A stretch of 64,000 nucleotides of DNA from contig NZ_CP121666.1 in the NCBI RefSeq assembly GCF_029714325.1, positions 2,356,001-2,420,000 on the forward strand, in the 5' to 3' direction. The stretch is from Bradyrhizobium sp. CB1717 (GTDB lineage: Bacteria; Pseudomonadota; Alphaproteobacteria; Rhizobiales; Xanthobacteraceae). A model generated the notes under the pieces. The model was not told the origin of the DNA, ran no database searches, and worked only from the letters and a program-made list of their open reading frames with translations. Positions 1 to 7,301 of this stretch are shown here, piece by piece; the stretch's first letter is position 1; every line of letters begins with the position of its first letter. A program made the position numbers and the translations under genes.

Positions 1-60
1 CTACATCTTTAGGAACGGTTAACGGCTGTGAACAAACTCGATGACAGGGTTCCAGCCGTT

Positions 61-163
61 GTCATTCCGGGGCGCGCGTAGCGCGAACCCGGAATCCATC
101 GTGCCACCGTCCGTGCAGCCAAATGGATTCCGGGCTCGCGACTTCGTCGCGCCCCGGAATGAC
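61..163. repeat. Palindromic intergenic repeat (GTCATTCCGGGGCG type)
   Basis: Two inverted arms face each other: GTCATTCCGGGGCGCG at 61-76 and its near complement ending CGCCCCGGAATGAC at 163. Each arm carries an inner GGAATCCA/TGGATTCC pair. The unit lies beyond the 3' end of the leftward gene at 176-553. It could fold into a long hairpin and may act as a terminator for that gene. Repeats of this type are common between genes in Bradyrhizobium; that attribution is from memory. Confidence 0.75.
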
Positions 164-175
164 GAATGGAGAGAG

Positions 176-553
176 CTAGTTCGCGTAGCGCGCGGTGAGA
201 TCGCGCGAGATCTTCGAGCCTTCCTCGATATAGCGGCGGATCGCTACCGTCGCGGCCGGCGTGCAGCTCCGGTAGGTCTGCTGGAAGCCGTTATAGCCGC
301 GGTTGAAGCCGGCGATCATGCGGGTGCGGCGCTCTCCGGACGGGGTTTCGGCGTCGATCAGCGCCTGCATTTCGGTGCGCCATTTGTTGCCCTCGTTGGA
401 CCCGCAGATGCCGCGCAGATAGTGCAGCCCGCCGAGGATCTCGGCCAGCCGCTGCAGTTCGCCGTCAAACGGCGCCGCCACGTCCTGGGCCCGGGCGGGC
501 GGGCAGGCGCAGGCGAGAATCAGGGCGAAAATGGCCAGAAATCGCGTCGTCAT
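176..553 (-). CDS. TIGR02301-type small exported protein
   Basis: A protein of about 125 residues that I recognise as the alphaproteobacterial TIGR02301 family, whose function is unknown. From the start at 553 (MTTRFLAIF) there is a hydrophobic stretch ending in Ala-rich PPARAQ, a typical Sec signal peptide, so it is probably periplasmic. The mature part has a short helical body with two cysteines (in LRGICGS and YRSCTP) that could form a disulphide. An in-frame start 12 codons upstream exists, but it would bury the signal peptide behind a charged leader, so the internal ATG is preferred. It follows the NUDIX gene on the same strand with a gap of about 45 bp, so the two may be co-transcribed. 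Confidence 0.75.
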   Translation of the reverse strand: MTTRFLAIFALILACACPPARAQDVAAPFDGELQRLAEILGGLHYLRGICGSNEGNKWRTEMQALIDAETPSGERRTRMIAGFNRGYNGFQQTYRSCTPAATVAIRRYIEEGSKISRDLTARYAN

Positions 554-598
554 CGGCGGCTGTATGCCCCCTCGGGACGGCGGGCGCAAGGCGGGCCG

Positions 599-1033
599 TC
601 AGGCCCCGATCAGCCGGTGGGCGGACTGGATGACCTCCTCCAGCCCCCCGGTCAGCTTGAGGTCGCCAAGGCTCGCCAGGGCGTCCGGGGCTATCCAGCG
701 GTAATCGTCGAGCTCGTCGTTCAGGACCAGCTCCCGGGCCGCCCAGCGGGCGGCAAAGGACATGATCAGATAGTGGCCGGCGCCGGGTGCGGCCGGCAGC
801 ACCTCGCGCCATCCGGCTAGCCCAATGATATCGATACCGAGCCCGGTCTCCTCGTCGACCTCGCGCTTGAGCGCCTGGTGCAGCGATTCGCCGAACTCGA
901 CCCGGCCACCGGGCAGCGAATAGAAGCCTTTTGCGGGCGAGCGGGCGCGGCGGGTCAGGAGCACCTTGCCGTCGCGAAAAATCGCGGCACTGACCGCGAT
1001 CTGGGGATGGCTGGGCTGGATGACCGCGGCCAC
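599..1033 (-). CDS. NUDIX hydrolase
   Basis: A protein of about 144 residues built around one NUDIX fold. The NUDIX box is clear: GGRVEFGES followed by LKREVDEETGLG, matching GX5EX7REUXEEXGU with the metal-binding glutamates in place. Such enzymes cleave nucleoside diphosphates linked to another moiety; the substrate cannot be read from the sequence. The GTG at 1033 is preferred because it falls just after the stop of the upstream gene (1038). A longer reading from 1081 would overlap that gene by 44 bp. It is probably the middle gene of a leftward three-gene unit (1538 to 176). Confidence 0.85.
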   Translation of the reverse strand: MAAVIQPSHPQIAVSAAIFRDGKVLLTRRARSPAKGFYSLPGGRVEFGESLHQALKREVDEETGLGIDIIGLAGWREVLPAAPGAGHYLIMSFAARWAARELVLNDELDDYRWIAPDALASLGDLKLTGGLEEVIQSAHRLIGA

Positions 1034-1037
1034 GGCG

Positions 1038-1538
1038 CTAGTTCGCCATGATGGTGTCGACGTCGGCCTCCGCCCCGCCATTGATGATGCCGCCGCAGGC
1101 CGCGATCAGCGGCTTGACCCAAAGGGTGGCCTGCTCGGCAAGGCGAACGCGGGTCGTGTCCTTCTCGACCTCACGCATGGCCGAGCCGACCGCGGTCAGG
1201 ATCGAGGTCATGGTATCAGTGATGTGGTCGAACTGGGCGCGCACGTTGGGGTCGGCCTTCTCATAGGCCTCGATGGCGAGATCCCGTGCCTTGAAATTGG
1301 ACGCGGTGAAATGTTCGGCATAGGACAGTGGCGACCAGGTCAAAAAATCTTCGGCGCATTCCGGCATATCAGGGACCATTTCGAGCAGCATCACGGCTTC
1401 ATTGAAATGGTTGAGATAGTCAGTGGCAAGCCCGGTCCGCGGGTTGATGTTGGCCACGCGCAGCCGTTCGGCCCAGGCCGCAGCCTCGGGGCCCGTCTGT
1501 ACATGCGTCCGCGCGGGTTGGGTGGCCGTTGAGCTCAT
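1038..1538 (-). CDS. Conserved hypothetical protein
   Basis: A soluble protein of 166 residues with no signal peptide or membrane segment. I do not recognise a domain. It is largely helical with an acidic middle, and its codon use matches its neighbours, so it is a real gene. It sits first in the leftward unit ahead of the NUDIX hydrolase and runs divergently from the SRAP gene at 1602. The promoter region between the two genes is only about 60 bp. Confidence 0.7.
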   Translation of the reverse strand: MSSTATQPARTHVQTGPEAAAWAERLRVANINPRTGLATDYLNHFNEAVMLLEMVPDMPECAEDFLTWSPLSYAEHFTASNFKARDLAIEAYEKADPNVRAQFDHITDTMTSILTAVGSAMREVEKDTTRVRLAEQATLWVKPLIAACGGIINGGAEADVDTIMAN

Positions 1539-1601
1539 CTGCCGCAGTGTTAACGTTCGGGGTTAAAAGGACCTGAACGGACCCTATATAGGCCCCCAAG
1601 G

Positions 1602-2366
1602 ATGTGTGGACGCTTCGTCATAACTTCGGCCCCCGCGGCTTTGCGGCAACTGTTCGACTATGTCGAGCAGCCGAATTTCCCGCCCCGGTACAATGTCGCC
1701 CCGACGCAACCGATTCCGGTCGTTTTGGTCGACAACGGCGCGCGCCATTTCCGCCTGATGCGCTGGGGGTTGTTGCCGTCCTGGGTCAAGGACCCCCGCG
1801 GATTTACGTTGCTGATCAACGCCCGGTCCGAGACCGTGCTGGAGAAGCCGGCGTTCAAGAAGGCTATACGCCGGCGCCGCGGCCTGATCCCGGCGGACGG
1901 CTATTACGAGTGGAAATCGGAGGGCGGCCGCAAGCAGCCGTTCTTCATCCACCGTGCCGACGGCGAGCCGCTCGGCTTTGCCGCGGTGTTCGAGACCTGG
2001 GTCGGGCCGAACGGCGAGGAGCTCGACACGGTCGCGATCGTCACGGCCGCAGCGGGCGAGGACTTGGCCGCACTGCATGACCGTGTGCCCGTCACCATCA
2101 GCCCGCGCGATTTCGAGCGCTGGCTCGATCATCGCGGCGATGAGGTCGATGCGATCCTGCCGCTGATGAGGCCCCCACGCATCGGCGAATTCGCCTGGCA
2201 CCCCGTCTCCACCCGCGTCAACCGCGTCGCCAATGACGACGAGCAGTTGCTGCTGCCGATCAGCGCGGAGGAGATGGAGGCGGAGGCCGAGGCGGCGAAG
2301 CCGAAGAGGGCGGCGCGAAAGACCGCTGCGGTGTCGTCAGATGACGGGCAGGGGTCGTTGTTTTAG
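1602..2366 (+). CDS. SRAP-domain DNA-protein crosslink protein (YedK/HMCES type)
   Basis: A 254-residue SOS response-associated peptidase family protein. It begins MCGRF, so after Met removal Cys2 is the N-terminal nucleophile that bonds abasic sites in single-stranded DNA. The other family marks are present: N in RYNVAPTQ, E in DGYYEW (about residue 103) and H in WHPVS (about residue 200). The family shields abasic sites at stalled forks. The C-terminal 30 residues are a charged Ala/Lys-rich tail typical of the rhizobial members. A second, damaged SRAP gene lies at 61362-62087. Confidence 0.92.
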   Translation: MCGRFVITSAPAALRQLFDYVEQPNFPPRYNVAPTQPIPVVLVDNGARHFRLMRWGLLPSWVKDPRGFTLLINARSETVLEKPAFKKAIRRRRGLIPADGYYEWKSEGGRKQPFFIHRADGEPLGFAAVFETWVGPNGEELDTVAIVTAAAGEDLAALHDRVPVTISPRDFERWLDHRGDEVDAILPLMRPPRIGEFAWHPVSTRVNRVANDDEQLLLPISAEEMEAEAEAAKPKRAARKTAAVSSDDGQGSLF

Positions 2367-2428
2367 GTAGGCTGGCGCTATTCACTCCGCCTTCGCCGGG
2401 ACGACGATGGAGTGTGTGGTTATCAGTG

Positions 2429-2522
2429 CCGTAGGGTGGGCAAAGGCGCAACGCGCCGTGCCCACGATCTCTCTCCTCAATGCGCAATGGTGGGCACGCT
2501 TCGCTTTGCCCACCCTACGGCA
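2429..2522. repeat. Palindromic intergenic repeat (GTAGGGTGGGCAAAG type)
   Basis: The left arm starts GCCGTAGGGTGGGCAAAG near 2427. The right arm ends CTTTGCCCACCCTACGGC near 2522. The middle contains GTGCCCACGATCTC and a matching GGTGGGCACG. The whole unit folds into a long hairpin between the convergent ends of the SRAP gene and the CoA-transferase gene, so it may serve as a two-way terminator. This unit is common in Bradyrhizobium genomes (from memory). Confidence 0.8.
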
Positions 2523-2530
2523 GTGGAGCT

Positions 2531-3724
2531 TTAAACGATCTCTCTTGCCCGCAGCCCTGCGATCTCCGCAGCATCGAACCCCAGCTCGCCCAGCACCGCA
2601 TCCGTATCCGCGCCCAGCTCCGGCGCCATGCGATCCAGCTTGCCGCCGCCATGCGCGAGCTTGAACCCGCTGCCGGCAAAGCGCAGGCGGCCGTAGGGCG
2701 TGTCGAGCTCCTGGATCGCGCCGCGCGCCTTGATCTGCGGATGGTCGATGACCTCCTCGACCTTCCAGATGCTGGCACAGGGCGCGCCGGCGTCTTCCAG
2801 GATCGTCTCCCATTCGCGCGCAGGCCGTTTCGCCAGCGCCTCCTCGATGATGGCGCGCAAGGCCGGCTCGTTCTCGTTGCGCGAGAACCAGTCGGCAAAG
2901 CGCGGGTCGCTCAGCGTGTCCTCGCGTCCGAGCGAGGACATCAGCGCGCGGTACTGCTTCTCGTTGTTGACGGCGAGCAGGATGTGGCCGTCGCCGCACT
3001 TGAACAGGTTCGCGGTGGTCCTGCGGCTCACGGCCTGGTTGCCCGAAAGCTGCTGGCGATGACCGGCGACCGACCAGTCGGCGATCTGGCCCGAGAGGAA
3101 CGCCATCGTTGCCTCCAGCATGGAGACGTCGATGAGCTGTCCCTTGCCGGTGCGGTCGCGCTGATACAGCGCGCTCGACACGCCGAATGCTGCCGTGGCG
3201 CCCGACAGCACGTCGCACACGGCAAAGCCGGCGCGGGTCGGCCCCGTTTCAGGATGGCCGGTGATCGCCATGATGCCGGACAGCGCCTGCATCTTGCCGT
3301 CATAGCCGGGCCGCAGGCGATCCGGGCCGGTCTGGCCGAAGCCTGACACCGCGCAATAGATCAGTTTTGGGTTGATTGCGGACAGCGCTTCATAGCCGAT
3401 GCCAAGCTTGTCCATCACACCCGGGCGGAAGTTTTCCATGACGACGTCGACCTGCGCGGCGAGCTTCTTCACGATGGCGATGGCATCGGGCTTCTGCAGG
3501 TCCAGCGTCAGGCTGCGTTTGTTGCCGTTGATGGCCTGGAAGGCGGGCGCGAGCCCGCGCTCGGCCCATTCGCGGGAGAGCGGCGTGCGGCGCATGTCCT
3601 CGCCCTCGCGCCGCTCGACCTTGATGACGTCCGCGCCCAAGAGCGCGAGCTGGTAGCTCGCATAGGGGCCGGCCAGCACTTGCGTGAAGTCCAGGATCTT
3701 CACGCCCTCGAACGGTCGCGTCAC
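2531..3724 (-). CDS. CaiB/BaiF family CoA-transferase
   Basis: A 397-residue family III CoA-transferase. Features typical of the family are the N-terminal GVKILDFTQVLAGP, the ENFRPGVMDKLGIGY segment and the GYDGKMQALSG loop. The conserved aspartate that forms the acyl anhydride should lie near ALLGADVIKVE downstream of the first motif. It moves CoA between carboxylic acids; the substrate is unknown. The start is the GTG at 3724, preceded by GGGAGAGAG as ribosome-binding site. Longer readings run back into the upstream gene. It follows the GrdB-like gene by 38 bp and is probably in the same operon. Confidence 0.9.
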   Translation of the reverse strand: MTRPFEGVKILDFTQVLAGPYASYQLALLGADVIKVERREGEDMRRTPLSREWAERGLAPAFQAINGNKRSLTLDLQKPDAIAIVKKLAAQVDVVMENFRPGVMDKLGIGYEALSAINPKLIYCAVSGFGQTGPDRLRPGYDGKMQALSGIMAITGHPETGPTRAGFAVCDVLSGATAAFGVSSALYQRDRTGKGQLIDVSMLEATMAFLSGQIADWSVAGHRQQLSGNQAVSRRTTANLFKCGDGHILLAVNNEKQYRALMSSLGREDTLSDPRFADWFSRNENEPALRAIIEEALAKRPAREWETILEDAGAPCASIWKVEEVIDHPQIKARGAIQELDTPYGRLRFAGSGFKLAHGGGKLDRMAPELGADTDAVLGELGFDAAEIAGLRAREIV

Positions 3725-3762
3725 GTCTCTCTCCCGATGGTTGTTGTTGTTATTGGAGGACG

Positions 3763-4692
3763 TCAGGCAGCGCGGTTGCCGCGCGCGATCTCCTTCTGCT
3801 TGTCGAATTCGGCGCGGCGCCGCGCCAGCTCTTCCGGCGAGAGCTGCGCGACGTTGTTGTAGTCGAGCTTCCAGGAGGCGTCCTCGCTCCAGCGCAGCGG
3901 CGACTGCATCGTGGTCTGCGGGCCGCTCGCGGTCTCCAGAAGCTTCAGCGCGAGCTCCAGCGTCTGTGCCTGCGAGGCGACGTCGTGCGGCTTGCCGGCG
4001 GAATTGCCGAGGGGGAAGTCCGAGAACAGGAAGCGCGGCACGGCGGCGTGCTCGATGATGTCCTTGGCGCAGCCCATGATCACAGTCGGAATGCCGTTCC
4101 GCTCCAGGTGCCGCGCCACCAGAGCGGTGGTCTGGTGGCACACCGGGCAGTTCGGCACCAGCACGGCGACGTCCACCTTGTCGGCAAGGCAGCGCGCAAG
4201 AATCTCCGGCGCGTCGGTGTCGAGCGTGACGCGATGGCTGCGATTGGTTGGCGCGCCGAAGAAGCGCGGCGCCACGTCACCGATGCGTCCGGCGGCGGAC
4301 GCTTTCAACAGCTGCGGCAGCGGAAACCAGGTGCCGCTGTCGGTTGCCGAGGTGTGCTTGCGGTCGTAGCCGATGTGGGAGATGCGCAGGTCGTGCTGTT
4401 GCGACGTGTCGCCGTCATAGACCTGGTAAAATTTCGCGCTGCCGTTATAGGCCGCGCCCGGCCCCTGGTCGCCCTTGGTGGGATCGTAAGGTGCAGCGGT
4501 GGTGATGATGGTGACGCGCGACTTTGCCAGCGGCTTCTTCAGCGGCTGGAACGGCGCCTCGGTGTGATGCGCCCAGCGATACGGCGTGGTGTAGCCGATC
4601 GCCGCGTAATAATCGCGCGTGCGCTGCATGTAGGGGACGTGGGAATCGTAGTCGGGCGCAAAGCCGAATTCGTCGTCGCGCGGAGCGGACAT
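3763..4692 (-). CDS. Glycine/sarcosine/betaine reductase selenoprotein B-like protein
   Basis: A 309-residue protein that resembles the GrdB family (PF07355), found in aerobic alphaproteobacteria without the rest of the reductase complex. A CPVC motif occurs in VLVPNCPVCHQT at about residue 180, where GrdB has its redox cysteine/selenocysteine region; no in-frame TGA is present, so this is a cysteine form. Other parts that fit are the ITTAAPYDP segment and the IMGCAKDIIEHA segment. The ATG at 4692 is chosen because upstream codons fall in the intergenic repeat. Its role in aerobes is not established; the paired CoA-transferase suggests a catabolic pathway. Confidence 0.7.
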   Translation of the reverse strand: MSAPRDDEFGFAPDYDSHVPYMQRTRDYYAAIGYTTPYRWAHHTEAPFQPLKKPLAKSRVTIITTAAPYDPTKGDQGPGAAYNGSAKFYQVYDGDTSQQHDLRISHIGYDRKHTSATDSGTWFPLPQLLKASAAGRIGDVAPRFFGAPTNRSHRVTLDTDAPEILARCLADKVDVAVLVPNCPVCHQTTALVARHLERNGIPTVIMGCAKDIIEHAAVPRFLFSDFPLGNSAGKPHDVASQAQTLELALKLLETASGPQTTMQSPLRWSEDASWKLDYNNVAQLSPEELARRRAEFDKQKEIARGNRAA

Positions 4693-4944
4693 GGGGCGCG
4701 TCTCCTGGTTCTTGGTTGAGACCAGACTAGAGATAGTTTCGGGGTTGCTCAACGGGGGGCAGCGGAGCGCAGGACAGAATTGCAGGGTTGGTGGAGCGAG
4801 CCGCGCTCTTCCCCTTTCCCCTTGTGGGAGAGGGTGGCTTCGCGGAAGCGAAGCCGGGTGAGGGGTCTCTATCCTCACGAACGGTCTCGTACGTGGAGAG
4901 ATACCCCTCATCCGGCGCTTCGCGCCACCTTCTCCCACAAGGGG

Positions 4945-6065
4945 CCTGTTGCGTAATTCGCCAGTTGTGATTCCCTAGGGCAAAGCCTTGAGGGGATGAC
5001 GATGGCGGTTAAGCGGACGGGACAGCCGAGCTTTGTGGAAGCACTGATGCCGAAGGGGGCCGGCGCCAATGCAGCGCTGGATCGGCTGGCTGGCCTGGTC
5101 AAGTGGTACCGGTTCGAGAAGCTGATCGGCCATCTGCGGGATGAAGGGAGCCCCGGTCGTCCAGGCTATCCGGTGCTGGTGCTGTTTCGTGCGGTGCTGT
5201 TGCAGTCGCTCTATGGTCTTTCGGAACGCGAACTCGAGGAAGCGTTGGGCGACCGGTTGTCGTTCAAGCGCTTCGTCGGTTTGAGCCTCGAAGATGCGAC
5301 GCCCGACCACACGGTTCTGAACCGCTTCCGGAACCAGCTCGTCGAACAAGGGCTGTTGGAGAAGCTGTTTGGCGAGCTGGATCGCCAGCTCGAGAATGCC
5401 GGGGTCATCCTCAAGCGCGGCACGATGCTGGATGCGACCTTGATCCAGGCGGTGTCAACCCCTCCGAAGCAGGATCGTCCCTCAAACGACCCAGATGCCC
5501 GGTTTACCAAGCGGCAGGGCAAGGGTGGTTCGACCTTCGGCTACAAGGCTCACATGGGTGTCGACGAGGGATCCGGCCTGATCCGCGCAGTCCTGACCAC
5601 GCCCGCCAATGTCAACGACACAACGCCGGCCGACGAACTGATCCGTGGCGATGAAGCCGTGGTGTGGGCCGATGCAGCCTACGACACCCATGCCCGACGG
5701 GCTCGGCTGAAAGCGGAAGGCAAGAAGCCCCGCATCGCCCGTCGTCCCAACCGACATCACCCGGAGCTACCGCCTCGGCTCAAACGCTACAACCTCCTCA
5801 TCGCGCGCCGACGAGCCCAGGTCGAGACCACCTTCGCCACTCTCAAACGCCGCATGCGGCTGACCTGCATCCGCTATGTCGGTCTCATGAAGGCAAGCGG
5901 GCAGGTCCTGCTTGCCTCCATCGCGTTCAACATGAGGCGCTGGGCCGCGCTCGCCGCCTGAGACGCCCGCCAAGGGCACCAAGTACAGATCTCGGCCTGA
6001 CAATCGGCGTCAACACAGCCCTCTCTCCCTACGTCTCCTGCCTCAAAAGGCCGTAGCGCAACAGG
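4945..6065. mobile_element. IS5-family insertion sequence, about 1.12 kb
   Basis: The ends are inverted: CCTGTTGCG at 4945 on the left and CGCAACAGG ending at 6065 on the right. The host sequence CCCACAAGGGG is present on both sides (4934-4944 and 6066-6076). Because this flank and the ends share G/C runs, the true target duplication is between 5 and 11 bp. A single intact transposase fills the element. Clean ends and an uninterrupted gene indicate a recent insertion. Confidence 0.85.
4996..5961 (+). CDS. IS5-family transposase
   Basis: A 321-residue DDE transposase. The catalytic acids are visible in MLDATLIQ (first D, about residue 144), VVWADAAYD (second D, about residue 223) and the VETTFATLKRRM segment (E, about residue 274), whose spacing fits the IS5-family Y-(2)-R-(3)-E-(6)-K signature. 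The N-terminus has the PGYPVLVLFRAVLLQSLYG helices typical of the DUF772 (Tnp IS5 N) domain. It is full length and open, so the element may be active. Confidence 0.93.
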   Translation: MTMAVKRTGQPSFVEALMPKGAGANAALDRLAGLVKWYRFEKLIGHLRDEGSPGRPGYPVLVLFRAVLLQSLYGLSERELEEALGDRLSFKRFVGLSLEDATPDHTVLNRFRNQLVEQGLLEKLFGELDRQLENAGVILKRGTMLDATLIQAVSTPPKQDRPSNDPDARFTKRQGKGGSTFGYKAHMGVDEGSGLIRAVLTTPANVNDTTPADELIRGDEAVVWADAAYDTHARRARLKAEGKKPRIARRPNRHHPELPPRLKRYNLLIARRRAQVETTFATLKRRMRLTCIRYVGLMKASGQVLLASIAFNMRRWAALAA

Positions 6066-6090
6066 CCCACAAGGGGAGAAGGGAACAAGC

Positions 6091-6672
6091 CTACCTGAAC
6101 ACATGCAGCGCGGCGTATTGCAGCAGCATGATCGCCTTGGCGTCGATGATGCGGCCGTCGGCGATCATCGCCAGCGCCTCGTCGATGGAAAGCTCCATCA
6201 CCTCGATGTCCTCGCCCTCGTGCTCGAGCCCGCCGCCGTCGCTGACCCGCATTTCCGGCTCGTACTCGGCGACGAAGAAGTGCAGCTTTTCGGTCACGGC
6301 GCCGGGGCTCATGAAGGCCTCGAACACCTTGTGGACGTGGTGCAGGCGATAGCCGGTCTCCTCCTCGGCCTCGGCGCGGATGCGCTCCTCGGGCGAAGCA
6401 TTGTCCAGCACGCCGGCCGCGGCCTCGATCAGGAGGTCGTCGTGGCCGCGGATGAACGCCGGCAGGCGGAACTGGCGCACCAGGATCACCGTGCGCAGGG
6501 CAAGGTTGTAAGGCAGCACTGCGGCGGCGTTGTCGCGCTCATAGGTCTCGCGGTGCTGCGTCTGCCACGCGCCATTGGCGCGCCGGTACTCGAACGTCGT
6601 GGTCTTCAGCGGCGTCCAATTGTCCGAGAGCACTCGGACGTCCTTGATGCGGACGCGGTCGGAAATGGTCAT
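6091..6672 (-). CDS. nudK: NudK-type NUDIX hydrolase (GDP-mannose pyrophosphatase-like)
   Basis: A protein of about 193 residues aligned from memory with E. coli NudK: the N-terminal VRVLSDNWTPL, the VILVRQFRLPAF block and the late FEAFMSPGAVTEKLHFF block all have direct counterparts. The NUDIX box is AAGVLDNASPEERIRAEAEE followed by TGYR, with the metal-binding glutamates intact. E. coli NudK hydrolyses GDP-mannose. A GTG start at 6693 is also possible, but the ATG at 6672 gives the usual NudK N-terminus. Confidence 0.85.
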   Translation of the reverse strand: MTISDRVRIKDVRVLSDNWTPLKTTTFEYRRANGAWQTQHRETYERDNAAAVLPYNLALRTVILVRQFRLPAFIRGHDDLLIEAAAGVLDNASPEERIRAEAEEETGYRLHHVHKVFEAFMSPGAVTEKLHFFVAEYEPEMRVSDGGGLEHEGEDIEVMELSIDEALAMIADGRIIDAKAIMLLQYAALHVFR

Positions 6673-6691
6673 GGCTGTCTCTCTTTTCTTC

Positions 6692-6830
6692 ACCTCGCCC
6701 CGCTTGCGGGGAGAGGTCGCATCCCATCGGAGATGAGATGCGGGTGAGGGGGTACAGGTCCGTCGACGATCTCGCGTGTGGAGAGAGGCCCCTCACCCCA
6801 ACCCTCTCCCCGTAAGAACGGGGCGAGGGG
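6692..6830. repeat. Palindromic intergenic repeat (CCTCGCCCCG type)
   Basis: The outer arms are CCTCGCCCCGCTTGCGGGGAG near 6693 and CTCTCCCCGTAAGAACGGGGCGAGG ending near 6829, with an inner GCGGGTGAGGGG / CCCCTCACCCC pair. The unit fills the gap between the NudK-like gene start and the acetyltransferase gene end and can fold into a branched hairpin. Confidence 0.75.
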
Positions 6831-6866
6831 GCGTAGTTGCGTTCGCGGCCACATCTCGGTCGAGCC

Positions 6867-7301
6867 TTACGGACTCGCGCGGCCGTCGAGCCACTTCTGG
6901 AACATCACGGAGGTGGACAGCTCGAAACCCAGCGAGCCGTAGAAAGCGTTGGCCTGCGCGTTCTCGCGCCGGACCAGGAGCTGGAGCTTCGAAATTCCGG
7001 CCGTGCGCAGCCAGTCCTCCGCGGCCGCCATGATGACGCGGCCATGGCCGCGCTTGCGGCTATCAGGGTCGACTGCGACGTAATAGACCCAGCCGCGGTG
7101 GCCGTCATGGCCGACCATGACGGTCGCGACGATCCCGCCGGCCTCGCGGCCGACCAGCACAGTCGAATTCTCCCGCCGCCGCGCCAGCGCGATGTCGGCA
7201 TGCGGGTCGTTCCAGGGCCGCGTCAGGCCGCAGCGCTGCCACAGCGCGACGACGGGCTCGACGTCGGCATCATTGATCGCGTCGATCGCAAGAGGGTTCA
7301 C
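6867..7301 (-). CDS. GNAT acetyltransferase, YpeA type
   Basis: A 144-residue single-domain GNAT protein. The N-terminal CGLTRPWNDP and the GHDGHRGWVYYVAV segment match the YpeA subfamily of E. coli as I remember it. The acetyl-CoA loop is DSRKRGHGRVIM (RxxGxG/A), and the family's C-terminal asparagine and tyrosine are in ENAQANAFYGSLGF. The start is a GTG at 7301 that overlaps the stop of the upstream FAD oxidase (GTGA), so the two are translationally coupled. The natural acceptor is unknown. Confidence 0.88.
   Translation of the reverse strand: MNPLAIDAINDADVEPVVALWQRCGLTRPWNDPHADIALARRRENSTVLVGREAGGIVATVMVGHDGHRGWVYYVAVDPDSRKRGHGRVIMAAAEDWLRTAGISKLQLLVRRENAQANAFYGSLGFELSTSVMFQKWLDGRASP

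Larger units (their letters stand above)
4810..6085. repeat. Palindromic intergenic repeat split by an IS
   Basis: Before insertion this was one hairpin-forming unit: CCCCTTGTGGGAGAGGGTGG near 4818 pairs with CCACCTTCTCCCACAAGGGG ending at 4944, with smaller complementary blocks between. The IS5-type element (4945-6065) interrupts the right arm, and the remainder, CCCACAAGGGGAGAAGGG, resumes at 6066. Apart from the element, the stretch holds no gene. Confidence 0.8.

Noticed and set aside
41..820. Long rightward open frame over the first genes
   Set aside because: It lies opposite the TIGR02301-like and NUDIX genes, which have clear family motifs. It is a high-GC antisense frame.
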